Source: DASTFP01 sp963816855 (GTDB taxonomy: Bacteria; Verrucomicrobiota; Verrucomicrobiia; Chthoniobacterales; Terrimicrobiaceae). Taken from it: a stretch of DNA of 64,000 nt. A program made the position numbers and the translations under genes. Positions 17,381-25,698 of the stretch are shown one piece after another. The notes below the pieces were generated by a model that was not told the origin of the DNA, did not search any database, and was given only the letters and a program-made list of their open reading frames with translations. Numbering within the stretch: position 1 is the stretch's first letter; each line of letters opens with the position of its first letter. Location: contig CAWFMA010000007.1 in assembly GCA_963816855.1 (NCBI GenBank), positions 204,058 through 268,057 on the forward strand, written 5' to 3'.

Positions 17381-18025
17381 ATGGAACAAAGGCCTTTGAA
17401 TTTGCTCGAAACACGCGACGCCCTCGTAGCTGCCCTGACTACTTTATCGTCCAAGGCGGATTATCTGAACCAGCTCGATCAGGCCCTTGGCGACGGCGAT
17501 CACGGAAGCACCATTGGGCGCGGCAGTAATGCGGCCATTCGCGACCTGCAGGGCCGCACCTTTGCGACGGTGAACCAGGAGTTCGAGGCGGTCGGCTCGG
17601 CCATGATGAATTCGATGGGCGGTGCGTCCGGCATCCTCTTTGGGGTTCTCTTCCGTTCCGCGAGGAGTTGCCCCGCGAGCGAAACAATGGACGCAGCGAC
17701 GCTGGCGGGCTTTCTGAGGCGCGGCCTGAACGACCTGAAGCGGAAGAGCCCGGCCGCGGTGGGCGACAAAACGATGATGGACGCCCTGGTGCCAGCCGTT
17801 GAGGCGCTGGAGGCCAAACAGGCGGAGCCCCTGGCTGTCGCGTTGCGCGAGGCGACGAACGCAGCCAAACAGGGAGCTCAATCGACGGTTGGCATGCTTG
17901 CTCGCTTCGGTCGGGCCACGGCGCTCGGCGAGCGCGTGCGCGCCGCCCAAGACCCCGGTGCGACGTCAATTGCCCTCTTCCTGGAATCTCTCACCGCCGT
18001 AGCGGAAAAACACGCCGGCAACTAA
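17381..18025 (+). CDS. dhaL: Dihydroxyacetone-kinase-type nucleotide subunit DhaL
   Basis: This 214-residue DAK2-domain protein binds ADP or ATP with two magnesium ions. Aspartates 33, 38 and 40 in D-x4-GDGDHG match the metal ligands of E. coli DhaL, and the phosphate loop region MMNSMGGASGILFG and C-terminal GARSTVGM-like segment follow. It is cotranscribed 57 bp after dhaK. In ATP-dependent kinases the two domains are usually fused, whereas here they are separate as in PTS-dependent systems. Confidence 0.93.
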   Translation: MEQRPLNLLETRDALVAALTTLSSKADYLNQLDQALGDGDHGSTIGRGSNAAIRDLQGRTFATVNQEFEAVGSAMMNSMGGASGILFGVLFRSARSCPASETMDAATLAGFLRRGLNDLKRKSPAAVGDKTMMDALVPAVEALEAKQAEPLAVALREATNAAKQGAQSTVGMLARFGRATALGERVRAAQDPGATSIALFLESLTAVAEKHAGN

Positions 18026-18058
18026 TTTCCAACCCCAACCAACAAAGCAAACTAACAA

Positions 18059-19027
18059 ATGAAACACATACTCTCAAAATCTTGCCTAGGCTTTGCCGTG
18101 GCTGCCGTGGTGCTTGGCTCGCTTCCCGCGGCCTTCGGCGAAGACAAAGCCGAAAAGAAGGCCGAATATAAGTTCGTGATCGTTCCCAAGGTCGTTCATC
18201 CCTGGTTCGATCAGGTAAACGAAGGAGCCAAAAAGGCGGCGAAAATGATCGAAGATCAGACGGGCTCGAAGGTCAACGTCGACTACCGGGCGCCGCAGAG
18301 CGCGGACGTCGTCGTGCAGAACGAAATTCTCGAGCGCTCCATCGCCACGAAACCCGACGGGATTGCGATAGATTTGCTGGACGGTGAAGGAAATCGCGCG
18401 GTCATCGAGGATGCGCTCAATCGGAAAATCCCGGTGGTCGTCTTTGACTCCGAGCCTCCCTCGGGTCTTGCTTTGACGAGCGTCGGAGGTGATTTCGCGG
18501 CGCAAGCGAGAGTCGCCGGCGAGCGGTTGGTCGAACTCCTGAACCAGGAGGGCGAAGTCGCAATCATGCAAGGTGTGCCCACCGCGCCGAACCATCGCAT
18601 CCGCGCCGAGACCTATCGGGAAGTCTTCAAAAAGTATCCCAAAATCAAGCTGGTCGCCGAAGGAATTGACAACGATGATATCGAGACTGCGCAAAAAGAA
18701 GCGGCCGCGATCATGTCGGCGAACCCCAACTTGCGTGGGTGGGTAGCCTGCGACGCCGCAGGGCCAATTGGCATAGGAATCGCCATCAAGGAGGCGAACA
18801 AGGCCGGAACCGTCAAGGAAGTCGGTTTGGATGACCTGAACCAGCTCATCGAGCTCATCAAAGAAGGCGTCGTGGAGTCTTCGTCGGCCAGCCGGCCCCA
18901 GATGCAAGGCTTCTGGTCGGTGATTGCCCTGTGGCAGCAGGGCCTCGGTTATCCGACACCTGGCAAGATTGATACGGGCGTGAAGTTCATCACGCAGGAC
19001 ATGGCCAAGGATTATACCGGCCTCTAA
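18059..19027 (+). CDS. Periplasmic sugar-binding protein of a ribose-type ABC importer
   Basis: This 322-residue protein has a cleavable signal peptide (positively charged start, hydrophobic 9-24, likely cleavage after AFG at 27). The mature part has the type-I periplasmic-binding fold: FVIVPKVVHPWFDQVNEGAK opens the first lobe, DVVVQNEILERSIATKPDGI is the hinge-side helix, and VVVFDSEPP and GWVACDAAG are lobe-2 edges. It delivers the substrate to the ATPase/permease genes downstream. RbsB-like by sequence, but the neighbours point to a C3-C5 polyol or ketose. Confidence 0.92.
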   Translation: MKHILSKSCLGFAVAAVVLGSLPAAFGEDKAEKKAEYKFVIVPKVVHPWFDQVNEGAKKAAKMIEDQTGSKVNVDYRAPQSADVVVQNEILERSIATKPDGIAIDLLDGEGNRAVIEDALNRKIPVVVFDSEPPSGLALTSVGGDFAAQARVAGERLVELLNQEGEVAIMQGVPTAPNHRIRAETYREVFKKYPKIKLVAEGIDNDDIETAQKEAAAIMSANPNLRGWVACDAAGPIGIGIAIKEANKAGTVKEVGLDDLNQLIELIKEGVVESSSASRPQMQGFWSVIALWQQGLGYPTPGKIDTGVKFITQDMAKDYTGL

Positions 19028-19041
19028 GCCTTTGGGAAGGG

Positions 19042-19070
19042 CGCGCCATGGCCCCGACGGCCATGGCGCG
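19042..19070 (+). promoter_or_regulatory. Perfect 12-bp stem-loop between binding protein and ATPase genes
   Basis: CGCGCCATGGCC (19042-19053) and GGCCATGGCGCG (19059-19070) form a perfect GC-rich stem with loop CCGAC, 15 bases after the stop of the binding-protein gene. No U-run follows. In binding-protein operons such a hairpin usually protects the upstream message so that more binding protein than transporter is made. Confidence 0.8.
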
Positions 19071-19122
19071 GCTAAGCCATTGCGAGCCATTCGCAAACTT
19101 TTTTTCGCCTTTATATATTTCT

Positions 19123-20622
19123 ATGGCTTTGCTTAACGCCCAAGGAGTCGTAAAGACCTTTCCTGGAGTTGTTGCTCTCAATAATGTAGACCTGTCGATC
19201 CGGCCGGGAACTATCCATTGTATTATTGGAGAGAACGGAGCCGGCAAGAGCACTCTGGTAAAAGTGCTGACCGGCGTCTATGTGCCGGATAAAGGTGAAG
19301 TCACCATCGACGGGCAAAACGCTCTTCAGCATCCCCAGTTGTTTTCGAAGGTCGCCTACGTTCCGCAGGAGCTTAGCTTATTTCCTGAAATGACCGTGGC
19401 CGAGAATCTCTTCATGCCCTTCGCCAAGTCCGGTATTGGCGGAGCGCTGGTTACGGGACGACGCCTAAACCAGGCGGCGATTCCGCACCTGGAGCGGTTT
19501 CATATTGAGGTCTCCCCGCAAGCCTTGGTGAAGGAGATCTCGATCTCCGAGCAACAGCTTCTGCAAATTGCCCGCGCTCTCACGAATCGCAGCGCGGAAG
19601 TTCTGATTCTCGATGAGCCCACCACTTCCTTAACTGAGCAGGAGACCGAACGCCTCTTTCGAATTGTTCGCCGGCTCAAGGACGAAAAGCATTCGGTGGT
19701 GTTCATCTCGCACAAGCTCGAGGAGATGTATGCGCTTGGAGACGAGATCACGGTCATGCGCAACGGCGAGCAGGTTGGGAATGCGCCGATCGCCGAGATG
19801 ACGCCGCGTCAACTCATCATCCTGATGTCTGGCAAGGATTTTGACCTCGATGAATCGTTTCGTCCCGAAAAGCCGCGCGGAAAGGTCCTCTTGGAGGTAA
19901 AGAATCTCAGCGGGTCACGATTTCGTAACATTGATTTCACCCTTCATGAGGGCGAAATCCTGGGCTTTGCCGGGCTGATCGGCGCGGGCCGATCCGAAAT
20001 CATGCAGACGATCTTTGGCTTCCTTCACGAAACGGGTGGCGAAGTAAAGATGAACGGAGAAAGGTGGAAGCTGCGCGACACCAGTTCGTCCATGAAGAAC
20101 GGTCTCGTGTATCTTCCGGAAGAGCGCAAACACCATGGCATCCTGCCCCTGTTAAGTGTCAGGCATAACATCGGCATTTCGGTGCTCCGGGAAACGACGC
20201 GCGGGCCGTTTATCTCGACCGCGAAGGAAGCGGAGATCGCCCGGAAAATTATCGATCTTTACGAGGTCAAGACCTCGAGCGACCAGAAACGCATCGTGTA
20301 TCTAAGCGGGGGTAACCAGCAAAAGATCATCATCGGCCGCAGTATGCGCGGCCGGCCGAAAGTTCTGATCTTCGACGAGCCCACCAAGGGCATCGATGTA
20401 AAAACCAAGTCGGAGATTTACCGCATTATGAAGGAATTGGCGGAAAACGAACGGGTGGGGATTATCCTCGTTTCCTCCGAAATGAAAGAGCTGTTGCGCT
20501 GCTCGAACCGGATTGTGGCTGTGTATCACGGCGCGAAGACCGGCGAATTTGATACGAACAATGCCAGTGCGCCCCAGATCTTGAGCGCGATCATTGGCAC
20601 TGAAGGAGAGCACCATGTCTAA
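19123..20622 (+). CDS. Sugar ABC transporter ATPase with two nucleotide-binding domains (RbsA class)
   Basis: This 499-residue protein has two ABC domains. The N-terminal Walker A GENGAGKST lies at 36-44 and Walker B LILDEPTTSL near 165. The C-terminal half has the usual degenerate P-loop GLIGAGRSE, the signature LSGGNQQK and LIFDEPTKGID. It energises import together with the single permease (as a homodimer). I start at the ATG 19123 (MALLNAQGVVKTFPGV), not the earlier frame opening at 19048, which would run through the stem-loop. Confidence 0.93.
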   Translation: MALLNAQGVVKTFPGVVALNNVDLSIRPGTIHCIIGENGAGKSTLVKVLTGVYVPDKGEVTIDGQNALQHPQLFSKVAYVPQELSLFPEMTVAENLFMPFAKSGIGGALVTGRRLNQAAIPHLERFHIEVSPQALVKEISISEQQLLQIARALTNRSAEVLILDEPTTSLTEQETERLFRIVRRLKDEKHSVVFISHKLEEMYALGDEITVMRNGEQVGNAPIAEMTPRQLIILMSGKDFDLDESFRPEKPRGKVLLEVKNLSGSRFRNIDFTLHEGEILGFAGLIGAGRSEIMQTIFGFLHETGGEVKMNGERWKLRDTSSSMKNGLVYLPEERKHHGILPLLSVRHNIGISVLRETTRGPFISTAKEAEIARKIIDLYEVKTSSDQKRIVYLSGGNQQKIIIGRSMRGRPKVLIFDEPTKGIDVKTKSEIYRIMKELAENERVGIILVSSEMKELLRCSNRIVAVYHGAKTGEFDTNNASAPQILSAIIGTEGEHHV

Positions 20623-21616
20623 TACTGTCGTCGAACGTTTCAAGAATACTTCGGACTCGAAGTCTGCACTTCGGTCGTTATTGACGAACCAAATTGCCGG
20701 AGTGTTCGGAATCTTGGTTGTGATGATCATCGTTTCGCATCTTTTGTCTCCGACCTTCCTGACGGCGTACAATTTGACGATCATCATGCGTGCGTTGGCA
20801 TTTGCCGGTATTGTCGCCCTGGGACAATGTTTGCTGCTTATTCTTGGTGAACTGGACTTGTCCATCGGTGCGGTGGCTGGACTCTGCGCGGTGGTTGGGG
20901 GAATGCTAATGGTTCAGGCGAAAGTGAATCCCTTCGTCGCCTTCGGCCTGTGTCTGCTGCTTGGTGTCCTCTGCGGCTTCGTCAACGGAATCTTGATTTC
21001 GGGTTTGCGCTTGAATGCCCTGGTGGCCACGATTGGCATGACCGGAATCTATTCGGGCATAAATCTGGTCGCCACCCAGGGCCGGGCGATCACGGGGATC
21101 CCGCAGTCCATCCTCTTTCTGGGCAAGGGCGATATTGCCGGAATTCCGGTTCCCTTCATTTTCCTGATTGCGATGGCCATAGTTGTCACTTTGCTGGCTC
21201 TCTGTACGCCTTTCGGGCGATATATTTACGCCATCGGCAACAATCGCGAGGCGGCCCAGATGCTCGGTATCAAAGTGAACCGGGTGCGCGTCATTTGTTT
21301 CATGATCGCAGGGCTTCTATCTTCCCTGGCCGGAATGCTGATGGTGGCCAGGTTGGGGTCCGCCCAACCCTCGATCGGAAATATCTGGGTGATGGCTTCG
21401 ATCGCCGCGCCGGTCATCGGCGGGGTGGCGACCAGCGGCGGCGTCGGCAACCCGCTCGGCGCACTTATCGGCGCAGCGATCATCGGAGTCATCGAAAATG
21501 TTATCGTTCTCTTAGGCGTCTCTCCCTACTGGCAGACGATTGTCAGCGGCGCCATTGTGGTGCTGGCAATCTCCTTTGATTCGATTCACCGCAACTTCAT
21601 GAAGAAGGGCTCATGA
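20615..21616 (+). CDS. Sugar ABC transporter permease (RbsC class)
   Basis: This 333-residue membrane protein has 8-10 hydrophobic spans. The conserved GELDLSIGAVAG segment (about 85-96) and GNNREAAQMLGI (about 210-221) form the RbsC-type coupling region. Its ATG at 20615 has AAGGAGAG in front and overlaps the ATPase gene by 8 bases, and its stop overlaps the next gene's ATG. That gives tight translational coupling. Confidence 0.93.
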   Translation: MSNTVVERFKNTSDSKSALRSLLTNQIAGVFGILVVMIIVSHLLSPTFLTAYNLTIIMRALAFAGIVALGQCLLLILGELDLSIGAVAGLCAVVGGMLMVQAKVNPFVAFGLCLLLGVLCGFVNGILISGLRLNALVATIGMTGIYSGINLVATQGRAITGIPQSILFLGKGDIAGIPVPFIFLIAMAIVVTLLALCTPFGRYIYAIGNNREAAQMLGIKVNRVRVICFMIAGLLSSLAGMLMVARLGSAQPSIGNIWVMASIAAPVIGGVATSGGVGNPLGALIGAAIIGVIENVIVLLGVSPYWQTIVSGAIVVLAISFDSIHRNFMKKGS

Positions 21617-22392
21617 AATTCCATCTCGGCACAAATTGGAAAATGCACAAGACGAACACGCAGGCGCGTCAGTTCATCGCGGAATTCATCCCCTTGGTGC
21701 GCGAACTGGATGTCTCGAGGCATTATCTATTTGTCATTCCCTCGTTTACCTCGCTGCAGCTTGTCCGTGACGCTGTGAACGAAGCGGGCGTGCCTCTCGG
21801 GGTCGGAGCTCAAAATGTTCATTGGGAGGATGGGGTGGAAGCCACGGGAGAAATCTCCGCCCGGATGTTGGCGGATATTCCCGTGGACCTCGTCGAGATC
21901 GGGCATTCCGAGCGCCGGCAGAAGTTTGGCGAAACGGACCTGGACATCAATCGAAAGACACGAGCGGTCCTTGCATGCGGGCTCACGGCGCTCGTTTGCA
22001 TCGGCGAAAGCCGCAGCCAAAAGGATCAAGGAACAGGCGCGCAGGCATTGGAAGCGCAGCTGCGCGCCGGTCTGGAAGGCATTTCTCGTGAAGAGTTGCC
22101 TAAGGTCATGCTCGCTTACGAGCCGACTTGGGCCATCGGAGTGGCCGGACAACCTGCGGATCCTGCCTACGTTCAAGAGCAGCATGCAGCCATTCGCGAC
22201 GTTCTCGGCCGCTTGTATTCACCCGAGACCGCCACGGACGTGCCCTTGCTCTATGGCGGGAGCGTCAACCATGAGAACTTTCACTCATATGCGAAGATCG
22301 CCGAGGTGGACGGGCTCTTTGTCGGTCGCGCTGCCTGGGAGCCAAAATCTTTTATACAGCTTATCGAAACATCCGGCCAATTCATCTCTTGA
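21613..22392 (+). CDS. Triosephosphate-isomerase paralogue (candidate ketose-phosphate isomerase)
   Basis: This 259-residue TIM-barrel protein has complete catalytic residues: Asn8/Lys10 in GTNWKMH, His98 in EIGHSERR and Glu170 in AYEPTWAIG, and the phosphate loop LLYGGSVN. Its coupling to a DhaKL kinase and importer (ATGA overlap with the permease) suggests a dedicated role. It could isomerise dihydroxyacetone phosphate to glyceraldehyde-3-phosphate, or act like the TIM paralogues EryH/LerI that interconvert tetrulose phosphates. The PVDLVEIGHSE context is unlike the usual G-hydrophobic VIIGHSE of housekeeping TpiA, which favours a specialised enzyme; that is inference. Confidence 0.88.
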   Translation: MKFHLGTNWKMHKTNTQARQFIAEFIPLVRELDVSRHYLFVIPSFTSLQLVRDAVNEAGVPLGVGAQNVHWEDGVEATGEISARMLADIPVDLVEIGHSERRQKFGETDLDINRKTRAVLACGLTALVCIGESRSQKDQGTGAQALEAQLRAGLEGISREELPKVMLAYEPTWAIGVAGQPADPAYVQEQHAAIRDVLGRLYSPETATDVPLLYGGSVNHENFHSYAKIAEVDGLFVGRAAWEPKSFIQLIETSGQFIS

Positions 22393-22434
22393 TTCCGCGC
22401 CGCGCGCACGGCGTCTGTTGGAAAGATTTCCATT

Positions 22435-22459
22435 CCTGAGGTGGACTTGCCGCCTCAGG
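22435..22459. terminator. Stem-loop between convergent genes
   Basis: CCTGAGGTGG (22435-22444) pairs with CCGCCTCAGG (22450-22459) around ACTTG, with one G-U pair. It lies between the TIM paralogue stop (22392) and the convergent regulator relic (stop at 22467), so it may end transcription from both sides. No strong U-run. Confidence 0.6.
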
Positions 22460-22466
22460 GTTCGAA

Positions 22467-23080
22467 CTATACGGCAGCCTGCGCTTTAAGTTGATCGGCC
22501 ATTCGGACAGGATCAGCGACTGATTGCGCGCGCATCTTCCGCATGATGTGACCGCGATGAAATTTCACGGTCTTTTCCGTCATTCCCAACTCGGAGGCTA
22601 TCTGCTTGTTCAGAAGTCCAAGGACGACCTTCGTCATCACTTCGCATTCCCGAGGCGTGAGGGAATCGCCAAGGGCGCGCAGACCGTTCAGCTTGATCCG
22701 CTGCGCGATCAAGGCACAATCGCGCTTGATCGCCTGCCGAATCGCGTCGAGCAGATCCTGTTCGCGAAACGGCTTGGTAAGGAATTCGACCGCTCCCGCC
22801 TTCATCGCTTGAACAGACATGGGGATGTCGCCGTGTCCCGTAATGAAGATGATCGGTATCTCTATTCCCGCCGCGCTCAACTCCTGCTGCAAATCAAGGC
22901 CGGAAGCCGCACATCGAGCACCATACAGGACGGCCCATCTGTCCGTCCCGAGCGCAGAAACTCTGCCCCTGTAGCGAAGGCATTGACCTTAAATCCTGCG
23001 GATTGAATCAACCGTTCGGCGGACCGGCGAAACGACGCATCGTCGTCGATGACAAAAACGATGGGATCTGGCTGATTCAT
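22467..23080 (-). pseudogene. FixJ-family response regulator broken by a one-base frameshift
   Basis: The first part (ATG at 23078-23080) reads MNQPDPIVFVIDDDASFRRS and ends VLDVRLP-ALICSRS with a premature stop at 22877. The second part, in another frame, continues LQQELSAAGIEIPIIFITGH through the receiver domain to a LuxR-type HTH (LTPRECEVMTKVVLGLLNKQ, TVKFHRGHIMRKM). One extra G near 22897-22903 would restore the expected VLDVRLPGLDLQQEL. The phospho-acceptor Asp and both domains are otherwise intact, so this is either a very recent pseudogene or a base-calling error. Confidence 0.85.
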
Positions 23081-23384
23081 CGGCCCCATGAGCAGAGCGT
23101 TCAAAACGTGATCAGGTGCTCCTGGCCGCCCTGTTGCATAGATCCGTGGGGTGTCTCTATTCACCTCGAAAACAAATACACCCTCGTGAGTAGCGAGTCG
23201 CAGGATTAAATCGAGATTGAACGCCCTTTTTTGAAAAAGTGCGAATCGTCGCGATACTTTCCGGGGACAGTGCTAGGCGGGGTGAGGGGGCGATCCGGAC
23301 TTCATCGAGGAACAAGGGCCTCATTGCCGGCCCTTGCAAATCCGAACTAGGGGGAACAGCATAAGAGCGACGACAACGGAAGCA

Positions 23385-23877
23385 TTGTTTACGGCGGCCT
23401 TGCAACTCGAAGCGGGACGGAAAGTAACGCAATGTCGATGTGAAGGCGAACCACGCCGGCTGCTTTTGAAGCTGGATTTTGAAGAGGCAAACGCTTTGGA
23501 TGTCCGCTGTGCGGCAAGCCTTGTCCGACGCATGACTCCAGCATCAATCGATGGAGGCATCTGAACTTCTTCCAGTACGAGTGCCTCTTGGAAGCGCGGG
23601 TGTCGCGCAGCAATTGCCCGGAAGACGGAGTCTTGAGCGTGGCGGTGCCCTGGGCCCGGGACGGCAGCGGTTTTACCTTCTTTTTGAGGCCCTGGCTATG
23701 CTCTTGTACCGGGAACCGGAGCGAAGCGGAGATAGACTGCCGCAGGCAGCCGGTAGGGTGACCGAAGGTCATCAAATGCCGATGGCGGCGGTGGCTGATG
23801 CTCTCGGGGAGCACGATACCAGGCTCCAAATCGTGACCGGCTTGCTCGATCCAAGATGGCGCCGCACTCCGCCTTAA
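23385..23877 (+). pseudogene. ISL3-family transposase relic (N-terminal part)
   Basis: The sequence reads FTAALQLEAGRKVTQ, then after a one-base slip the zinc-ribbon CPLCGKPCPTHDSS, HLNFFQYECLLEARV and VPWARDGSGFT. After a second slip it reads LLFEALAMLLYRE and MAAVADALGEHDTRLQ. These blocks are the N-terminal third of ISL3-type transposases in order. An extra segment of about 60 bases (near 23718-23776, GAGCGAAGCGGAGATAGACT and on) interrupts the YREMP.AAVA region. The catalytic DDE part is missing. Confidence 0.75.
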
Positions 23878-23989
23878 GCTGATCTTGTCTCGTTCGGCCA
23901 AGAAATCAGTCCACCGCCAAATGAATGTGCCGCTACTGTTGTTGCTTCCGGCTTTGAGTTTACCTCACTTTATTTCAGAGTATCAATCG

Positions 23990-24580
23990 ATGAATAGAAT
24001 GAATCCTAAGGTTGATGTACATTTAAGTAGAGCCAAAAAGTGGCAGGAAGAAATGGAGAAATTGAGAATGATCCTTCTTGACTGTCAGCTGACCGAAGAA
24101 TTGAAGTGGGGTAAACCTTGTTACACGTTTCAGAAAAGTAACATAGTTATAATACATGGATTTAAAGAATACTGTGCGCTTATGTTTTGCAAAGGTGTCT
24201 TGTTAAATGATGCCAATGGTATTCTAATCAAACCAGGGGAGAATACGCAGGCGGGACGCCAGATTCGGTTCACCAATGTTCGGGAAATAGTTGAGATGGA
24301 ACCCATCTTGAAAGCCTATATTTATGAAGCCATTGAAGTGGAAAAAGCCGGTTTGAAAGTGAATTTTAAAAAGACTACAGAATTCATAATTCCTGAAGAA
24401 TTTCAAAATAAATTAGATGAAATCCCTGCCTTGAAAACTGCTTTTGATGCATTAACGCCGGGACGGCAAAGAGCATACATTCTTTATTTTTCTGCACCCA
24501 AACAATCCAAAACTCGGGAGTCAAGGGTTGAAAAATGTATGCAGCAAATTCTCAATGGAAAGGGATTAAATGATCAGTAA
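23990..24580 (+). CDS. YdeI/OmdA-family protein (DUF1801 plus C-terminal YdeI tail), AT-rich
   Basis: This is a protein of about 196 residues. The first two thirds match the DUF1801/YdhG fold (RAKKWQEEMEKLRMILLD, LKWGKPCYTF, MFCKGVLLND). The end matches the YdeI family tail (LTPGRQRAYILYFSAPKQSK, then CMQQILNGKGLND). Homologues are common in Bacteroidetes and are linked to cell-envelope or peptide stress, but the molecular role is unknown. Base composition is strikingly AT-rich next to 60% GC neighbours, with AT-ending codons, which points to recent transfer. ATG 23990 is chosen; ATG 23999 is possible. It overlaps the next short gene by ATGA-like coupling. Confidence 0.85.
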   Translation: MNRMNPKVDVHLSRAKKWQEEMEKLRMILLDCQLTEELKWGKPCYTFQKSNIVIIHGFKEYCALMFCKGVLLNDANGILIKPGENTQAGRQIRFTNVREIVEMEPILKAYIYEAIEVEKAGLKVNFKKTTEFIIPEEFQNKLDEIPALKTAFDALTPGRQRAYILYFSAPKQSKTRESRVEKCMQQILNGKGLNDQ

Positions 24581-24674
24581 TGCCACCAAACGTTCAATTC
24601 TTCGCTGGATTCACATTATCTTGAGCATTCCGATACTCGGTTACATTTATGGTCCGGCTTCGGGAGTTCAATAG
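24570..24674 (+). pseudogene. Truncated small membrane protein, stop codon then IS3 insertion
   Basis: This is a 34-codon frame (MISNATKRSILRWIHII then LSIPILGYIYGPASGVQ) overlapping the YdeI-like stop by 11 bases. It looks like the first span of a two- or three-span small membrane protein known next to Bacteroidetes genes. The frame stops at TAG where CAG would continue QYAPAV. A similar reading is visible for some 15 more bases, and the IS3 element then begins at 24703. It is a remnant of the same transferred piece as the YdeI-like gene. Confidence 0.5.
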
Positions 24675-24723
24675 TATGCCCCGGCTGTTGGTGGTTTTGG
24701 CATGACCCGGCGGGTGAGACACT

Positions 24724-25698
24724 TCATAACTGAAGCTCTGCGGGTTCCTTAGTGTTTTGTTTTTCGTTTGTTTGCCACCTTGTGGCGCTGCTCATGAGTT
24801 CCCCCCGAACGCCTGCCGCGGCGAGCGGCGCGGGGTTTGGGGGCGCGCAGCCCCCATCAAACCGGTTCGTCTTTCTCTCGGCATACTCGTTCGGGGTCCG
24901 GTAGCCAAGCGCGCTGTGCGGACGACGCTCATTGTATTCGACACGCCAGCTTTCCAGGATCACGCGCGCTTCCTGCAGATTGCCGAAGAGTTCGCGGTTC
25001 AGGCATTCATCGCGCAGCTTGTCATGAAAGCTCTCGATATGCCCGTTTTCCCAAGGGCTCCCCGGCTTGATGTAGAGCGTCTTGATCTCCTGCGCCTTCA
25101 GCCAGTCCTGCATGCAGGAGGCGATAAACTCAGGGCCATTGTCGCTGCGCAGGTGTTCGGGCACTCCATAGCGGGCTATGGCTACTTCCACTACCGTGAT
25201 GACATCGACGGCCCGGATGGACCACGCAGGATGAATGGCCAAGCATTGCCGGGTGTCTTCGTCCAGTAAGGTGAGGATGCGAAAACAGCTTCCGTTTTCA
25301 GTCTGGTCGGTGACGAAGTCCCAGCTCCAAACTTGCCCTGGCCGCTCAGCCCGCTGCCGCTCTGCGGTCGAAACCCCTAGCCGCTTCATGCGGCGTTGTT
25401 TCTTGCTGACCTTGATTCCTTCCTCTCTCCGAATCCGCGCCACTCGTTTCCCGTTGACCTCGAAGCCTTCCCGCCGCATTAGCGCGGTAATGCGGCGATA
25501 GCCATAACGAGGATGCTTCTCGCTTAGCTCCAGCACTTCCTTGCGGATGCGCCGGCTTTCCAGGCTTGATCGCCCGTTGCGGTAGTAACTCGATCTCGAG
25601 AGTCCCAGCGCCCGACAGGCCGCCGCAACTTTCCCCAAATTTTCTTGCACACTCATCTTCACCGCCCGCCGTCTTGCAGACGGGCTCACCACTTTTTT
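24724..25698 (-). CDS. IS3-family transposase OrfB (DDE integrase catalytic part)
   Basis: OrfB is read in the -1 frame relative to OrfA, after the slippery site. HTH_21-type sequence (CRALGLSRSSYY, HPRYGYRRI) precedes the DDE core: first Asp in VWSWDFVTD, second in HLRSDNGPEF, and Glu in ENGHIESFHDKLRDECLN, 35 residues on as in IS3. The C-terminal YNERRPHSALGYRTPNEYA is the typical end. The last 50 residues are less conserved. It is made as an OrfAB fusion. Confidence 0.93.
   Translation of the reverse strand, partial: KKVVSPSARRRAVKMSVQENLGKVAAACRALGLSRSSYYRNGRSSLESRRIRKEVLELSEKHPRYGYRRITALMRREGFEVNGKRVARIRREEGIKVSKKQRRMKRLGVSTAERQRAERPGQVWSWDFVTDQTENGSCFRILTLLDEDTRQCLAIHPAWSIRAVDVITVVEVAIARYGVPEHLRSDNGPEFIASCMQDWLKAQEIKTLYIKPGSPWENGHIESFHDKLRDECLNRELFGNLQEARVILESWRVEYNERRPHSALGYRTPNEYAERKTNRFDGGCAPPNPAPLAAAGVRGELMSSATRWQTNEKQNTKEPAELQL

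Noticed and set aside
23389..23901. 170-codon minus-strand frame
   Set aside because: Opposite strand carries the ordered ISL3 blocks; this frame is a shadow.
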